This document shows, piece by piece, positions 1 to 12,534 of a DNA stretch of 64,000 nucleotides. A program made the position numbers and the translations under genes. Under the pieces are notes generated by a model that saw nothing but the letters and a program-made list of their open reading frames with translations, had not been told where the DNA came from and made no database searches. Source of the DNA: Platerodrilus igneus (lineage: Eukaryota > Arthropoda > Insecta > Coleoptera > Lycidae); contig JARFIW010000884.1 of the NCBI GenBank assembly GCA_036346225.1, positions 248,001-312,000 of the forward strand, in the 5' to 3' direction. Numbering within the stretch: the stretch's first letter is position 1; each line of letters starts with the position of its first letter.

Positions 1-1752
1 TTTCCAGCAAATTTCATAAAACTGGATTATATTTGGACAGTCAGGTAAATTATTGATAGAAAACACCAGGATTTTTAGAGTTTATGCTTTCATCGTGGTC
101 TCGAAAATTCATATTGGAAGATGCTATTGTTAGATTAACATCGATTACCCACATTAAGACCTGCCTCCGCCACGATGTTTTTCTACAAATTTCTAAGTCT
201 ATCTCTACATCAATCATATTTAATATTCATCGATCAAAAATAGCACATGATTCATTATGGCTTTGTTTTTATTCGTGTCTACTTATTGTCTGTTAAAGAT
301 GTGACCAATTATCAGAACCCCTCGCCAAAACATCTTTACCCTGTCCAAATAACCAGCAAGGCGGGCAATAACATTTATTTAGAATTTTGGAGTAGCAAAG
401 CCAAAAGAGTTCAGTTTTAATACCAGATTTGTTTAAGTTTGTGTAAAAAAAGAAGACAAACTTCTGCTAGTGATTTTAGTATAATGGTCTACAAGGTTCA
501 TTATCCACCAAAAATTTCTTTCCAGCAATTGTTAGTTCTTTATCTGCATAGTACTCTTTATCAGTTTTAACGTCAGTAGTTTTTATTTTCACGTTTATCA
601 GAAGTAATTTTATTAATAATGCTATTCGTGTTACTTTTACCAATCACTTCACCGATTTCAGCTTTTATGCTAGCATTGCTATCGCTATCAGGTTCTGATT
701 CTGGATTCAAACACCCTTTCTCGGGTTCTACTACTTTTGGGTAAATTTCAGTAAAAAAAATTAATAAAGGAATATTTGCAACAGTGTAAACTAAAATAAA
801 AAAAATTGAGATGTATTTTGGTATAGTATTTGTATTTTTGCAGCTTACTTTCACTACTAGTTGTAGGTGTAGATGAAGTTGAAGCAGTTTCATAATGGAC
901 TGAAAACAGTTGTAATTTTTGGAAGCTTCTTCTTTTTTGTCTCTGCTTCTTGTTATTCCTATATGTTTTTGCATGCCAGTTCTATATTTATATCTACTCA
1001 TTCTGCAAAGAAATACCTAATTAAGTTATAACAATAACTATACTTAACCCAATATTCATAAAAGTTTGAGGTTTTAATATGCTAAAAAGGTCCACATACC
1101 TTTATAATATTAAATAATCAGAAAAATTAATCCGAGAACTTAAAATTTCACTTGTCTTCGTTAGCTACTTCTTCATGCAGCTGTAGTTTAGGACTAAAGC
1201 AATGCCACGCTAGATAGACAGGCGGCAATGTTCAACCACTACCTCAACTGCAACATCACAACACGCGCCGGTCGGTCGGTGGATCGGAGTAGCAACAGAC
1301 AGCCAGTGGGGCCCAATTAACGATCCTGTCATCCTGTCTCACTAAAAAACAATTATACGATTCTAATCCAAGTGTCGCTGCTTTAATTTCCTAAATATGA
1401 AGAGAGATTAAAACAAAAATGGTTTGGCAACGACAAAAAACAGTCAGCTTTTTACGGGTTTATGATAGGTATTTTGTGATAGAAAAGAAAATTAAAGATT
1501 TGTATTTTTTATTTCTTGGCCGTGCATGGTCCTGGTCTGACCCTTAGTAACCTCTATTTTTTTGTCAAAATTTTTTAATATAATTTTTAATTTTTTAAGT
1601 CTCGCCAGGCCCGGGCCTGTGTTCTCAGAACACAAGCAACACTACCAGATATGCCACTGGCAATGGATAGAACTTTGCAATCCGGTGCTTCAGTTTGCTA
1701 TAAATGTTTTTAAGGATCACGACCCGAATACAAATAACACCATTAGCCATCT
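1..1752. other. Intergenic stretch, no recognised gene
   Basis: AT-rich sequence with no family I recognise. A 142-codon open frame on the - strand (573-1001) has one hydrophobic segment and an acidic, serine-rich C-terminal half; it matches nothing I know and shows no clear splice context. A locally GC-rich patch at about 1190-1330, with repeated CGGT units, stands out from its surroundings and could be a promoter or an old repeat edge. Neither reading is supported further. Confidence 0.4.
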
Positions 1753-1767
1753 GATTCTAGACATACC

Positions 1768-2065
1768 TCTATATTTCATTTTCCAGTGCTCCATTCAAAG
1801 AGGTAGTATATTGGCCAGGAAGTGATTTTTTTTACTTGGAAATTTTTTATTTTGCCAAACCCTTGCTGTTTCAAACAAGGTTAGGAATCTTTAACATGCG
1901 TAACAATACTCACACATGCAACCTACATTTTATCTTTCCTGAACGAGGGCATATTTTTGTGAAAAATGCTTGTCTAACATTTTTTAAGGAGTTCGTGTCA
2001 ATATTCGAACCTCGAGCCTTGGGATTAGCAGTCATAAGTGAACCTATCGGATCCATGGAGCAGCC
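1768..2065 (-). mobile_element. tRNA-derived SINE, copy 2
   Basis: A complete SINE-like insertion of about 298 bp. It is bounded by a perfect 15-bp target-site duplication GATTCTAGACATACC at 1753-1767 and 2066-2080. On the - strand it begins with a tRNA-like head: an A-box-like stretch near 2045-2055 and a B-box core GGTTCGAAT around 2005-2013. A body follows that is shared with the copy interrupted at 21.3-29.5 kb, including the segments that read GAACGAGGGCATA and GGCCAGGA on the + strand. The 15-bp duplication is what LINE-mediated insertion leaves. The sequence has drifted clearly from the other copy, so this insertion looks older. Confidence 0.8.
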
Positions 2066-4026
2066 GATTCTAGACATACCAATAGAAAATATACCAACTA
2101 ATTGACTCTCGAACTTAAAAAGACTTGACTTGCGTAACTCTAACCAAATAATATTAATCAGGGAGACAGATTAAGAAATAATCCTTGTGCTGACTTATAA
2201 AGTGAACCTACGTGAAAGTATTTCAAATGCACAAAATTAATGGACACAGAATGGATATGGAAATTCTTGTTCATGTTCAAGATGTACATGGATTTATTAC
2301 TAACGTTGAGGAGAATCAAGAAATATTACCTACAGGAGAAGCTGTTACAAGTAACAAAAAGGTAATTGTGTTGAGTTTCATAACAAAGCAACCTTTAACT
2401 ATTTACCATCCAATGAGCTCCTAAGTAAAGCTCATTATATATATTTTATATATATTTTATCTGATCCATGACCTGTTTGGAACACTCCTGAAATAAAATT
2501 TGAGTTATGGTTGAAAACGATCATTGAACGAAGTTTTTGATGGTTCGTACTTCAAGTTTCCTAGGTACTAATTATATTTATTTTCTGCTCGTTTTTAGCT
2601 TGCATTCCTATTCGTATTACTTATCGACTTGCTACTAGTTCTACTACAGTTTTAGTAGTAGATTTTTTACTAGTTTTACTACACTTTGTATTGCTTGCTT
2701 CGGTGCAGTTCCATGTATGGTTGATGGACTCTAATCTGATGTTAAACTCTAATTTGAGATGTTTGAATATATCTAATAGAGATCTTATTTTACCAGTGTT
2801 GCATAGAACTTCTAGATGAATGTTTGAAGATTACTAACTGTATTCAGAGGCTTTGAAAATTTTAAAGTCTGCCACGCGTTATATTTCCACTTACAACCAC
2901 TAATACTGGTTTTAGCTATCTGATCTCATTGCATTTTTACTACTTGTATCTTACAAAATTTGTATTATTATTGTGATACGCTCCTGTGTTTCACATTATC
3001 GCGCAATCGTTTAATATAACATGATTACGCGGCAAATTGTATCAAATACCAAACATGTTTAAAAGTGATACAATTTTTAATCTATAATATAAATAAAGCA
3101 ATGTACTCACTTAAGAACGCACCTTGCAGTTAGATCACAGGGCCCTCGTTGTTTCAGAGTGGGTCGGCTACGCCATTGTCGAGTCCAAATTTAGTTGTCC
3201 CTCCTCTTTCGTTTGTTTGTAGGTAAGGCAACAAGGATACAGGTAAAGGTACTCGAAATTTAAAGATAAAAGGGAACCTATATCCCAAAAAAGAGAAAAG
3301 ACAGATACACGACACAGGTAGCTGTTCTCGACTTCGAAGTCTCGTGGCTAATGGCATCGTATTCACCCCGCACACTTGCACCATTCACTTCGCATCTGCG
3401 CATTTTTTTACGCAAACGCAACTGTCCGGAATGGCGGAAATTAACAAGTTTATTTTAAAATATTCGCGGGAATTTACTCATATATTTAACAATGTACATT
3501 TCCAAATTTGGAATGTAACAATTGTGACTACTCAAGTAGGGTATAATTAGTACTTTCACCTTAATGCGCCTCAAATATTTATCGGTTGACTTTAACCTGT
3601 TGTTTTTTATAGTAAATAATTGTCCATAATTTTTATTGCTCTACTGCTACTATTCAGATTATGTTCATGCAAGCAATACTACGAGAAAGTTCTCCAAAAT
3701 ACCTCATGCTATTTAATTTGTTTCGTTTGTAAATCTGTTTCTGACAACTTTGTTTAATTATATCTAATATATGGATTATACAAACTGTGGTCACTCTTTC
3801 ACTGTTAATGTATCTTAGCTGTTTATGTTTTGCTTTCAGTGGTTTTCCGCTAAATTAATTTAACTACTTCCAGTTCCTAGCGTCTTTTTCTCACTGCATG
3901 AAAACGCAAGGCTGGTTTGTTTTCTACATCCATCCCTGGCACCTAGGTCTCTGTTTCTTATGTTGCCGGTTTATAGTCTACAGTGACATCACCCACCTCA
4001 CTCTCCGTAAGCAGCTAAGCCGTATA

Positions 4027-4090
4027 GCTGGGCAACCTTCCGTTTGCTTCTGTCACTCTGTTCTGTAGTACCTTTTTCTTTTTGGACATT
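4027..4090 (+). repeat. Dispersed repeat, copy at 4.0 kb
   Basis: About 60 bp starting CTGGGCAACCTTC and ending CTTTTTGGACAT. It recurs with few changes at 6026-6086. The two copies sit in the same orientation 2 kb apart and their flanks differ. The shared text suggests fragments of one unrecognised transposable element. Confidence 0.65.
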
Positions 4091-4738
4091 GTAGCACTTC
4101 ACCCTCCTCCCCTTGACCTATGTAGCAGTCAAAGAAACAAGGACCGAGTTACCTAATACATATATAATCGAATGCCAACTCTATATCACTTTTTATGGTT
4201 CAAAATTGCAATACAAGGGTCCATTTACCTATTCTAATAGTCTTTACTCTACTTTCTTCAAACGCCTCGGCTACTCTACAGTGGAGAGTACATGGACAGG
4301 TCCCAAGGTGGATAGGCCTAGAATTTTGAAACCGATACTGGTGAGTTAGCTTACCCAAAAGTTTACAACGTATTTGTACCTAAATGTATTTCAACAAACG
4401 CCTTTTAACTGTAATATGTCTATATAGCTCAACATTTGTATTAAGCACTGAATTTAATAACCTTTAATATGGTGATATAACTATTTACATTAACTATATT
4501 GACATACTTGAATGCAATAAAACCAATAACTCTTACTTAACTAAAAGTTCCCTTAATCCGGGTGGTTAAATATTATAGTAAGCACTGCAAATTCTACAGT
4601 TAAAACAAATTGGCTTCCAACTTAATCATAGCCAAGAACTCTTGATATTTTACACAAAATTCATAATAATGATAGGTAACAATAATAATGTCCAAAAATT
4701 CCAACCTTAATCTAGCAACATAACATATTTATGTAAAA

Positions 4739-4740
<2 letters not shown>

Positions 4741-4780
<40 letters not shown>
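4741..4780. repeat. (TA)n microsatellite
   Basis: Twenty uninterrupted TA dinucleotides. Confidence 0.97.
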
Positions 4781-4782
<2 letters not shown>

Positions 4783-5962
4783 TATATAAAAATTCATACT
4801 TGCAACCCCCGTGTATGCATGCCAATACACGTCCGTTCTCTCGAACCATGTATGCAAAGATTCACTCAATACCTGTGTCGGGTATGCAATACCCACCCAC
4901 TGTTGCTCCAGTCTCTACAATGCCCTCCGAGGTAACTTATTCTCACCAGGGTTGATAATGCTTAACAAGGGTGTTGATACATTTTGTGCTCGAAACGTTT
5001 GATATCTCCCTACTGCTGTAACAACTTGGGTTGGTTCGGGCTTCCGAAATCCAAACTTCCACAATCAATCAAAAATGAACCATATAGGTATGTTTAAGTA
5101 TCCTGTTCTTTGCAGTTAATAAACCTACACCTCCTACCATTGACCGCCTTACAGCTTAATCGTTTCGTTGTCGAATTACACTTAAATTTATTACTATTTA
5201 ATTCTCTTTTAAGAGCCAAACTTATCTGTGTCCTTTATCCACTATTTAAATTCACTACTCTTTCCGTAATAAACGTACTAATTCTTATATTTGTTCATTA
5301 AACATTACTTTAATTTATGGCTATGCGACCTTACCGCATAACACGCCCTAGCTCCAGGCTAGTTACGTTTCATTTTCACGCCTACTTTTATCTATTTTAT
5401 TGTCTTTGTGTCTCTTGGTGAGTCTTTGTGTGTCGTCTTTTTCATGTGTTTGAATTTCTTCACTTCCCCTATTTATATACCTTTGATCACGTGATTGTTC
5501 TAGCCAATTAAAAATCTTACATATTTCACAATTGTCCATCATCCCTACATGTGCTTTTAGGTTAATGGTTTAAATCCACTTTTATTATTGCCATTGCTAA
5601 TTGAAATTACCCTATAATTAAATTTAAGTTTTTCTGCAATATTCTAAAGTATTTCCTGTTAATATTTTTATAGATATCACAAAAAATTACATTTTATTAC
5701 GTACTTCCGGTTTTTACTTTTGTAGAACAATTTTCCTTTGGCGCCTAAATTTAAAATCTTCTACATTTCAGGGGATGTCAGATATCAGTTGATAGGTTAT
5801 GTTCATTTAAAGTGTCAATTGTCACCCCAAAATCAAACTAGGATTGGATAACTATCTTAATTCAGGTCAGTGATAGGTCACATTTTAGATAGAATTGTTT
5901 GTGATTGGCCGAAAATATTATTGGAAATTTGGATTAATTTAAAAATGTTCTTGGGTGTTACA

Positions 5963-6145
5963 ACATATCTATATGATGCTCCTGGGGGATCATTGTCCCC
6001 ATTATATCTTTACACATTTTTTCTGGGCAACCTTCTGTTTGCTTCTGTTACTCTGTTCTGTAGTACCTTTTTTCTTTTTGGACATATCTATACGATGCTC
6101 CTGGGGGATCAATGTCCCCATTATATTTTTACACATTTTTCCTTT
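5963..6145 (+). repeat. Direct repeat with 120-bp period
   Basis: A 60-bp block beginning CATATCTATA, containing CCTGGGGGATCA and TGTCCCCATTATAT, occurs at 5963-6022 and again at 6083-6142 with about three differences. The spacer carries the second copy of the 4027-4090 repeat. This is a local tandem duplication of an unrecognised repeat. Confidence 0.8.
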
Positions 6146-8289
6146 TCTAATTTTTTTGGTGAACGAGAATGGAAACGTAACAGCATGTTGTATAATGTTG
6201 TTCGCTACTTCAACACCAAGCTAGTACTTAAATACGTTGGTCCTTTCACTGGAGAAACCAAATTTCTCTTTGGCCTATAAGCTTGTTGATGACCTCATTA
6301 ATTTCCTTGGTACTTGGTACATTAAATATCTTAAACGGCTTCCCCACTTGGCATTGATCCAGAACCTCCAGAACCCAATAACTCCGTTACTGTGGAGTCC
6401 TTGTGAAACCTAATCATCGCTATTACTTGAATGAATTTTTGGGAAAGTAAAAAATTAATGACTAGGATAAGTTATAATTTTTTTCTTTGCTTCTTGATAA
6501 TGTTTTTACTATTGTCATTTATCTTACGCCTTCTTAATAGTTAAGGTGCCTGGTGTACTAGATTGGTGTTATGTCTTGGACTCGTGCTCTTTAGCACTCT
6601 TCTATTTAGGATTTGGCTCTATTTATACTTGCTCCATTTTAAGTTAGTTCCTCTGGTTTTTCAGCTGCTGCTTCTGATTTTTCTTCCACAGAACTTGCCC
6701 ATTGTCATTTGTTTTGGTATTTGGCTTCAGCTTTCGATTTGTCTTTCAGTATCCTTACACTATCTTGAATCACTTTTTTCTTTATTTCAAGTTTTAGAAT
6801 ACTTACTACCTCTTTCACCAGTGTATTTTGCTTTTAGACGTGTGGTATACTGAGCATTTCGGTAGAGGGTATGGCCTTTGATTTTGAGTTTTGTTTTGGT
6901 AATAATTTTCTTTTTGTTTGTTGTTTCACTTCATGTATTGTGAATACCGACATGACTGATGGTAGGAACATTGTGATTTTCTTGCAGGATACGAGTGGAG
7001 AAGAGTAACTTCTATGCATCTTGTTTTGGGTAAAATTGACGTTACTTTACAAATTTCGATTTTTTAGAAGGAAGAGTTCTAAGGGTGTTCCGGGTAACTA
7101 CAGTGGTGCAGGAGTGGGTTCCTATGGAAAAAATGACAAACACAATAAAAATAAAATGTAAAATAGTCTAAATACAAAACTACAAGTACCATTTACATTG
7201 AAAGGTTTTGCTAGTTGTTGAACGTAAGAGGTGTCAAACCATCTTGTCCCGGAGTGCTTCCTTTGATATTTCCGCTACCCAGACGACGGTTATTCCAGAA
7301 AGGTCTCCTTGCTTCCGGTGTTCTAAAATCTCGTCACCTCATCTTTTGCCTTTCTTAGCCATATCTTAAACACACTCATTGAATTAAAGCAGTTTTTCAA
7401 AAAGCGTCTCCCGGATATGACTTCATCCAAGGGGTAGCTGGATATTCTTTCACAATGATCACCTTTACCTATCTTATAAATAACTCCAAATAGAAATGCA
7501 TCTAAGCTTAAACTCTATAAACAGTAAATTCTGGAAGTATAAATACGCATGCATTAATCTAAAAGAAAACAAACCTAATGTAACATTCAACTGGCCAGGT
7601 ATAATTAACAGAATCCTTAAAGAACATTAATCAGTAAATAATACTACCATCATTCTATTGTTCTAGTTTCTAAGATTGATCTGTACAACATTTTAAATCC
7701 CATTTTTTTACTGTTTTAAAAGGTTCAAACTTCTTTTCTCGATAATATTATGCTTAATTGAAACGAAACTAATTCCATCGCTCTACGAACCAATTGCAAT
7801 TTACATTTACAAATTCATCTAAACTGCTGTATTGTCAAGTTCAACATTATTTTTTCTTTTCACAATTTTGAAAGTGGCATGTTTGTTTACGTCCACAATG
7901 CATTTCTTTAGGGCTGTAAATTTGAGTTTGTGGTTGTTGTGGTTTCTTTGAACTTGTGTAAATTTATAGAAATCTTATGAATAGTTATTTACCAAAATCT
8001 GTCTGTATTTTTCTAAATTAATATGATGAGCATAAAACTCCAATTTTTATTACTGGTTGTATTTTATATACATTAGGTGATTTTCTGTTTATTTCTGTGT
8101 CCTAATTTAATATTATAATGAAAGAGCTACATTATTAAAGTAAACTACCAATGTTTTCATAAATTTTTTACTATATTTTGCATGCTAAAAGCTTATTTAA
8201 CTAACTGAAATTTAAAAATTATTTTCTGTTTGCTTAAATAACACACTAGTATTACAATTTTGAGGAGGTTGTAGAGCAGATTCTTTAAA

Positions 8290-9250
8290 CGAAGTTCGTT
8301 TATAAATACGGTTGTTCTGAACAGACAAAGTGGGATAACTCAAAGGTTTAGAGAGAATACTATTGCACAGTTCAATTTACCAAGGATCAGGAATAGGTAA
8401 AAAGTGGAAGAATTCTGCGATTCAGATAGTAAATTGATCTTAGGTACTGAACGATATAAAGCCTCAGGCACAGCACGATTTTTGCCTTTCTGGTGAACAA
8501 TAGTAAAGTCATATTGTTGGAAATGTACTGATCAGCGAGCTAAATGACCATAAATAGATGGTATATTTTTGAGTCAGCTCAGAGAATGATAGTTCGTGAT
8601 CTCGGTGATGAGGGTGCCTTCAATGTTAGAGCGAAACTTTTTGATGACCCAGATCACAGCTAAGCATTCTTTCTGTTATACTATAATTACACTCGGCTTT
8701 CTTTAAAAAACAACTAATTTAGCGGATCACTTTTTCACTATAGGCATAATGCCAAGTTAATACAGCACCGATTCCGTAGTCAGAAGCATTGGTTTGTACA
8801 GTTAAGGGGAGCGAAAACTCTGGACAGCTAATCACTAGGGCAATGCCAAAATATTCTTTCAGGTGATTGAAGGATTTTTGGCATTCAAGAGACTAAAGAA
8901 ACTTGGTGTTTTTCTTGAAAAGGGCGGTAATTGGAGTGGTGATAGTAGTAATGTATCTAGCTTCAGTAACGTTAGTAGGAGGATGGAGATTGAAGATGGT
9001 AGAAACCTTCTTGGGATCTACATGGACCATTATGAACCACTACATAACCCAAGTGACGCAGTTCAGAATGACAAATATGACATTGGTCCTTACAAAGATT
9101 GAGATCCCCGAAATTCAAAAGGAAAAGAACTTTGAATAGAATTTCGAAGGTAGGTGTAGCAATTAATATGTCAACAATATATGTGAAGCAAAAGGATTCT
9201 GAATCAGGATTATTAAGACTCAAATGCATTCTAATGAACTGAAGCAACCT
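8290..9250 (-). mobile_element. Ty3/gypsy pol remnant (RT end and RNase H)
   Basis: Read on the - strand, this stretch carries the end of a Ty3/gypsy reverse transcriptase followed by RNase H. Recognisable pieces in order are a degenerate catalytic loop TYIVDILIATPTFE (the family has DD where one D is now V), the LGYVV strand after the thumb, and the RNase H start NASDYGIGAVL. The later RNase H part LARW...LQQYDFTIVH follows. Stops and frameshifts break every domain and no LTRs were found. It differs from the two longer gypsy elements in the window. It is a dead fragment; the family assignment is firm, the clade is not. Confidence 0.8.
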
Positions 9251-9424
9251 TCTACCCGATACAGCGAAAACATGCTAGGTTTGGACTCAATCGGAAGAGG
9301 ATCTGAAAGTAGACTGAGCAAATTATTAGAAATATATTAGAATATGTAACATATTAATGTGTTTTTATTATTAGATAGAAGATTGAACTGTATTGTACTT
9401 CGAAACTTGTAACAGTTTTATTTT

Positions 9425-9995
9425 ATTTGATAATCATCATCATTAGGTCTTCAGTCCTGGAACTGGTTAGACGCATACCCTCATTGTTTCCTATTCTGAG
9501 CTAACCTTCACATTTCTCTGAACTTTCCACAATCTGTATCTTTCACTATCTGCATGCAATTGTTTAATCAAGGTCTACCTGTACCTCTTTTTTTCCTATC
9601 TCTGCTTGTAATATAACCCATGCTTTTCCCCAATAATGCTTTAGAACGTGTCCTGCCCTTCTATTTCTCCTATTTTTTTCATAGATATCTTTATTCCCCT
9701 ATTGCTATAACCTATTTGTTTTATCTTTGTCTGTCCAGGCTATCATATTCATACATCTGAAACACAACATTCCAAAAGGCTTTTACCGGTTTTCTATCCG
9801 CTTGTCCTATTGCCCCTATTTCATAGACGTACTGTGCTGTGCTCCACACATATGCTTTCAACAATTTTCTCCTTGTTTCTGTTTGTTACCTTAGAACATA
9901 GCCGCTGCTCTTTCATGTTAGATGCAGTTAGGTTCCCTTTCTATTATTTTACAATTATATACCCTATTTCCTCGATATTCAGTAGTATGTGAAAG
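9425..9995 (-). mobile_element. LINE 3' end remnant
   Basis: On the - strand the translation matches the conserved C-terminal tail of many arthropod LINE reverse transcriptases: a YVWSTAQY-like strand, then KAFW, then RRAGHVLKHYWGK followed by a basic GKK segment. The family consensus here is a W/R-GH-R motif followed by a GKR-rich stretch. Frames change several times. The insertion ends near 9430 in a CAT-repeat run, as expected for a LINE 3' tail. The clade is uncertain. Confidence 0.65.
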
Positions 9996-10154
9996 GGGTT
10001 AAGCAGCGTGTGGCTGCCAAGATTCCCCCAACACTTGAACATTTGCCGAAATACTTGTTTTTCAACATATCCTTTTGCACAATCAACATTGGTTGAAAAT
10101 ATTTCAAAAGCAACACCTGTAGTTGTTTATAATAATCATCAGATGTAAGTGTAC

Positions 10155-10320
10155 TTATTTTCTTTGTCATTAGGTTTTCCGTCTTGAAACTGGTTGGACA
10201 CGTACCTCCACTTGTTTATATTCTGAACTAGCCTACACAGTTTCCTGAAATTCCTGCAGCCTAGGTACAGCTCGGTTCCCTTGCTATTGTTTTCTAATGA
10301 TATACCGTATTTCATTTTTG
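10155..10320 (-). mobile_element. Second copy of the LINE 3' tail
   Basis: The stretch CATTAGGTTTTCCGTCTTG and the bases after it repeat, with about 20 percent change, the tail at 9440-9520 (CATTAGGTCTTCAGTCCTGG). The later TATACC-TATTTC motif also recurs. It is a separate, shorter, 3'-anchored fragment of the same LINE family. Confidence 0.55.
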
Positions 10321-10710
10321 TAAGGATAATTTACAGCAAATTTTGAGGTCGAAGTTCGAGATATTTTTACCTTTATTAAATATATTATTTGTCATGGATT
10401 ATTGGCTAATCATCTTTATAGACGTGGTAATAAAGGATAAGTAGATTATCTCTCGATTAATTAAAAAGGACTATAGATTAGGTAAGAATTTTAATTATTT
10501 TCTGTATGAACTTGTAACTGTGAATTGTTTTATAAACTGTTTTATATGAGAAAAAAATGTTTTTGAATGTATAGATATTTTATTGAGATTACTGTATTGT
10601 ATTTCATTTTGTAAATTCCATTGAGTTAGTCAGGCAAAGAAAAGAAAAAGAAGTCAGATAGTAATTCCATCATTTTCTAGTGCATTCCCCAACCTCAAGG
10701 GTTATCACAG

Positions 10711-10759
<49 letters not shown>

Positions 10760-11174
10760 TTTACTCTTATTTCATAATTTTAAGCTCCGTAAAAAAATTG
10801 CATATACTCATATAAAGGTTTACAATTATAAATATTCGGTTTAAAGTTTTATGGTTTAAAATAATTTACGAACCTACGATTTCTCCTAATTTGTATTTAA
10901 CAGAGATAAAATGTTTATTTTTGTGGTTTTTAAGATTATGATTTGAATAGAACCGCCAATTTTATTAAAATGCAATGCTTTTGAACATCAGAGTTGTACA
11001 GGGTGTTTCAAAATTAATTTATCTAGTTAAGATTAATTTTTTTCTTTCCACATTTGGTTTTTGTTTAACGTAACGCCAAAGCGTTACACAGAATGAACCA
11101 AACAAAATGTGACATTACACTGAAAGTTACAGTCCTAGACAAACCAGTCCTTTAATATTGATCTTTGGTTTTAG
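10321..11174. other. Non-coding DNA upstream of visible RBM22 exons
   Basis: AT-rich sequence with a TA microsatellite at 10713-10752 and no other recognised element. No exon encoding the cysteine-rich N-terminus of RBM22 is visible here, so this is read as the 3' part of an RBM22 intron. Confidence 0.5.
10713..10752. repeat. (TA)n microsatellite
   Basis: Twenty TA units, just upstream of the visible RBM22 exons. Confidence 0.97.
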
Positions 11175-12273
11175 GTTCGAGATTCTGCAATAAAAATGAA
11201 AGACGATTTACCTAAGAGTGATGTAAACAAAGAATATTACATACAAAATATGGAAAGAGAGGTAAAAATTTAAAAATATATTTAGGTTTTAGATTAAATT
11301 TTCAATTTCAGTTATCAAAATCTGAATCTGGTTCAGGTCTTGGAACTAGAATTGGAGAACCAAATGATCTTTTAATGCGGTTAGCTAGAACTGTACCATA
11401 TTATAAAAGAAATCGACCGCATGTGTGCTCGTTCTGGGTTAAAGGTGAATGTAGAAGAGGTGAAGAATGTCCGTATCGACATGAAAAACCAACAGACCCT
11501 GATGATCCATTAGCTGATCAAAATATTAAAGATAGATATTATGGTGTTAATGATCCCGTTGCGGACAAATTATTAAAAAGAGCTGCTGCAATGCCGGCGC
11601 TACCGAATCCCGAAGATAAGACAATTACTACATTATACATAGGCAACCTCGGTACTCTAACGGAACAAGATATAAGGTATTATGTTGTTGCATTATGCAT
11701 GTAATTAAAAATGTATGTTATAGGGATCATTTTTATCAGTATGGTGAAATTCGATCTGTTAGCCTTGTTCCAAAACAGCAGTGTGCGTTTGTACAATATA
11801 CTTCCAGAGCAGCTGCTGAAAATGCTGCTGAAAAAACATTTAATAAAATAATATTAGGTGGAAGGCGGCTCACCATAAAATGGGGACGTTCCCAGGGTCG
11901 CCAAGCTATAATAATTGGTCATCCAGCAGGTGAAATGTTTGAGCCAGTACCAGGTTTACCAGGTGCTCTTCCAGAACTTAGTAGCAACTACTTTAATTTA
12001 GAACCTGGCCATATACCTTTACCGAATATGCCACCTCCACCATCTTTAATGGTACCGCCGATGTTTGGACCTCCCCCTCCAATGCCACCCTTCTTTTTTA
12101 CACCTACAAATAATACATTTGCACCTTCTACATCAGCTCCAGCAACAACCACAAATAATACAATTGCTGAAACTGGAAATGCAGATGCTGGTATTAAACC
12201 TTCCGTTCACTATCCTAGTCAGGACCCATCAAGATTAGGAGCAACACAATTAGCAGCAGATAGGCAAGAGTAA
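11175..12273 (+). CDS. RBM22: Pre-mRNA-splicing factor RBM22, 3' exons
   Basis: RBM22 (yeast Cwc2) is a nuclear spliceosome protein that contacts U6 snRNA and the intron in the activated complex. Three exons are visible: 11175-11261, 11312-11676 and 11724-12273. The introns are 50 and 47 nt, both GT-AG, and the frame is kept across each junction (phases 0 and 2). They encode 333 residues. In order these are the segment containing KSDVNKEYY, a CCCH zinc finger [19 protein letters not shown] (C-X7-C-X5-C-X3-H), the family-signature linker [12 protein letters not shown], and one RRM. The RRM has RNP2 LYIGNL and RNP1 QCAFVQY. A proline-rich tail with VPGLPGALP and VHYPSQDP follows. All fit RBM22 closely. 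The first roughly 95 residues of the family, which hold the N-terminal cysteine-rich zinc-binding region, are not found upstream. The C-terminus is complete, ending at TAA 12271-12273. Confidence 0.96.
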
Positions 12274-12502
12274 TTTTATATAAAAAACATTGTTAACACA
12301 TAGCATGTTGTCATTGATTTATAATATTCAGAAGTATATCTTCAAAATTTAAATGAGTACAAGTAAAATAGTAAATAGGTGCTTTGTAAGAGGTAAAATA
12401 TTTTTCTACCACTACTGAAATGTAGGTATTAATGTTGACAAAGTTATTATATTTAGTAATTTTGTTGATTTTGCACATTTATCAGTTGTGTTATAGCTTC
12501 CA

Positions 12503-12530
12503 AATAAAGTTCTAAAGGAGCTGAAATAAA
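12503..12530 (+). terminator. Candidate polyadenylation signals of RBM22
   Basis: Two AATAAA hexamers at 12503-12508 and 12525-12530, about 230-260 bp after the RBM22 stop. They are the first canonical signals downstream. Confidence 0.55.
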
Positions 12531-12534
12531 ATAA

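Larger units (their letters stand above)
2081..8280. other. Long intergenic stretch with minor repeats
   Basis: No conserved gene recognised on either strand. Short open frames (for example 2212-2424, 5870-6280, 6563-6853) have no recognisable domain and mostly reflect T-rich hydrophobic translations. The stretch holds a TA microsatellite, a 60-bp element present twice 120 bp apart, and a second segment shared between 4.0 and 6.0 kb; these are listed separately. A TBCEL-style gene with small exons could be overlooked by eye here. The missing N-terminal RBM22 exons would belong on the + strand somewhere upstream, but I could not find them. Confidence 0.4.

Noticed and set aside
573..1001. 142-codon - strand frame as a host gene
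   Set aside because: No recognisable domain, no clear splice sites, and a composition expected in AT-rich DNA; left as unknown.
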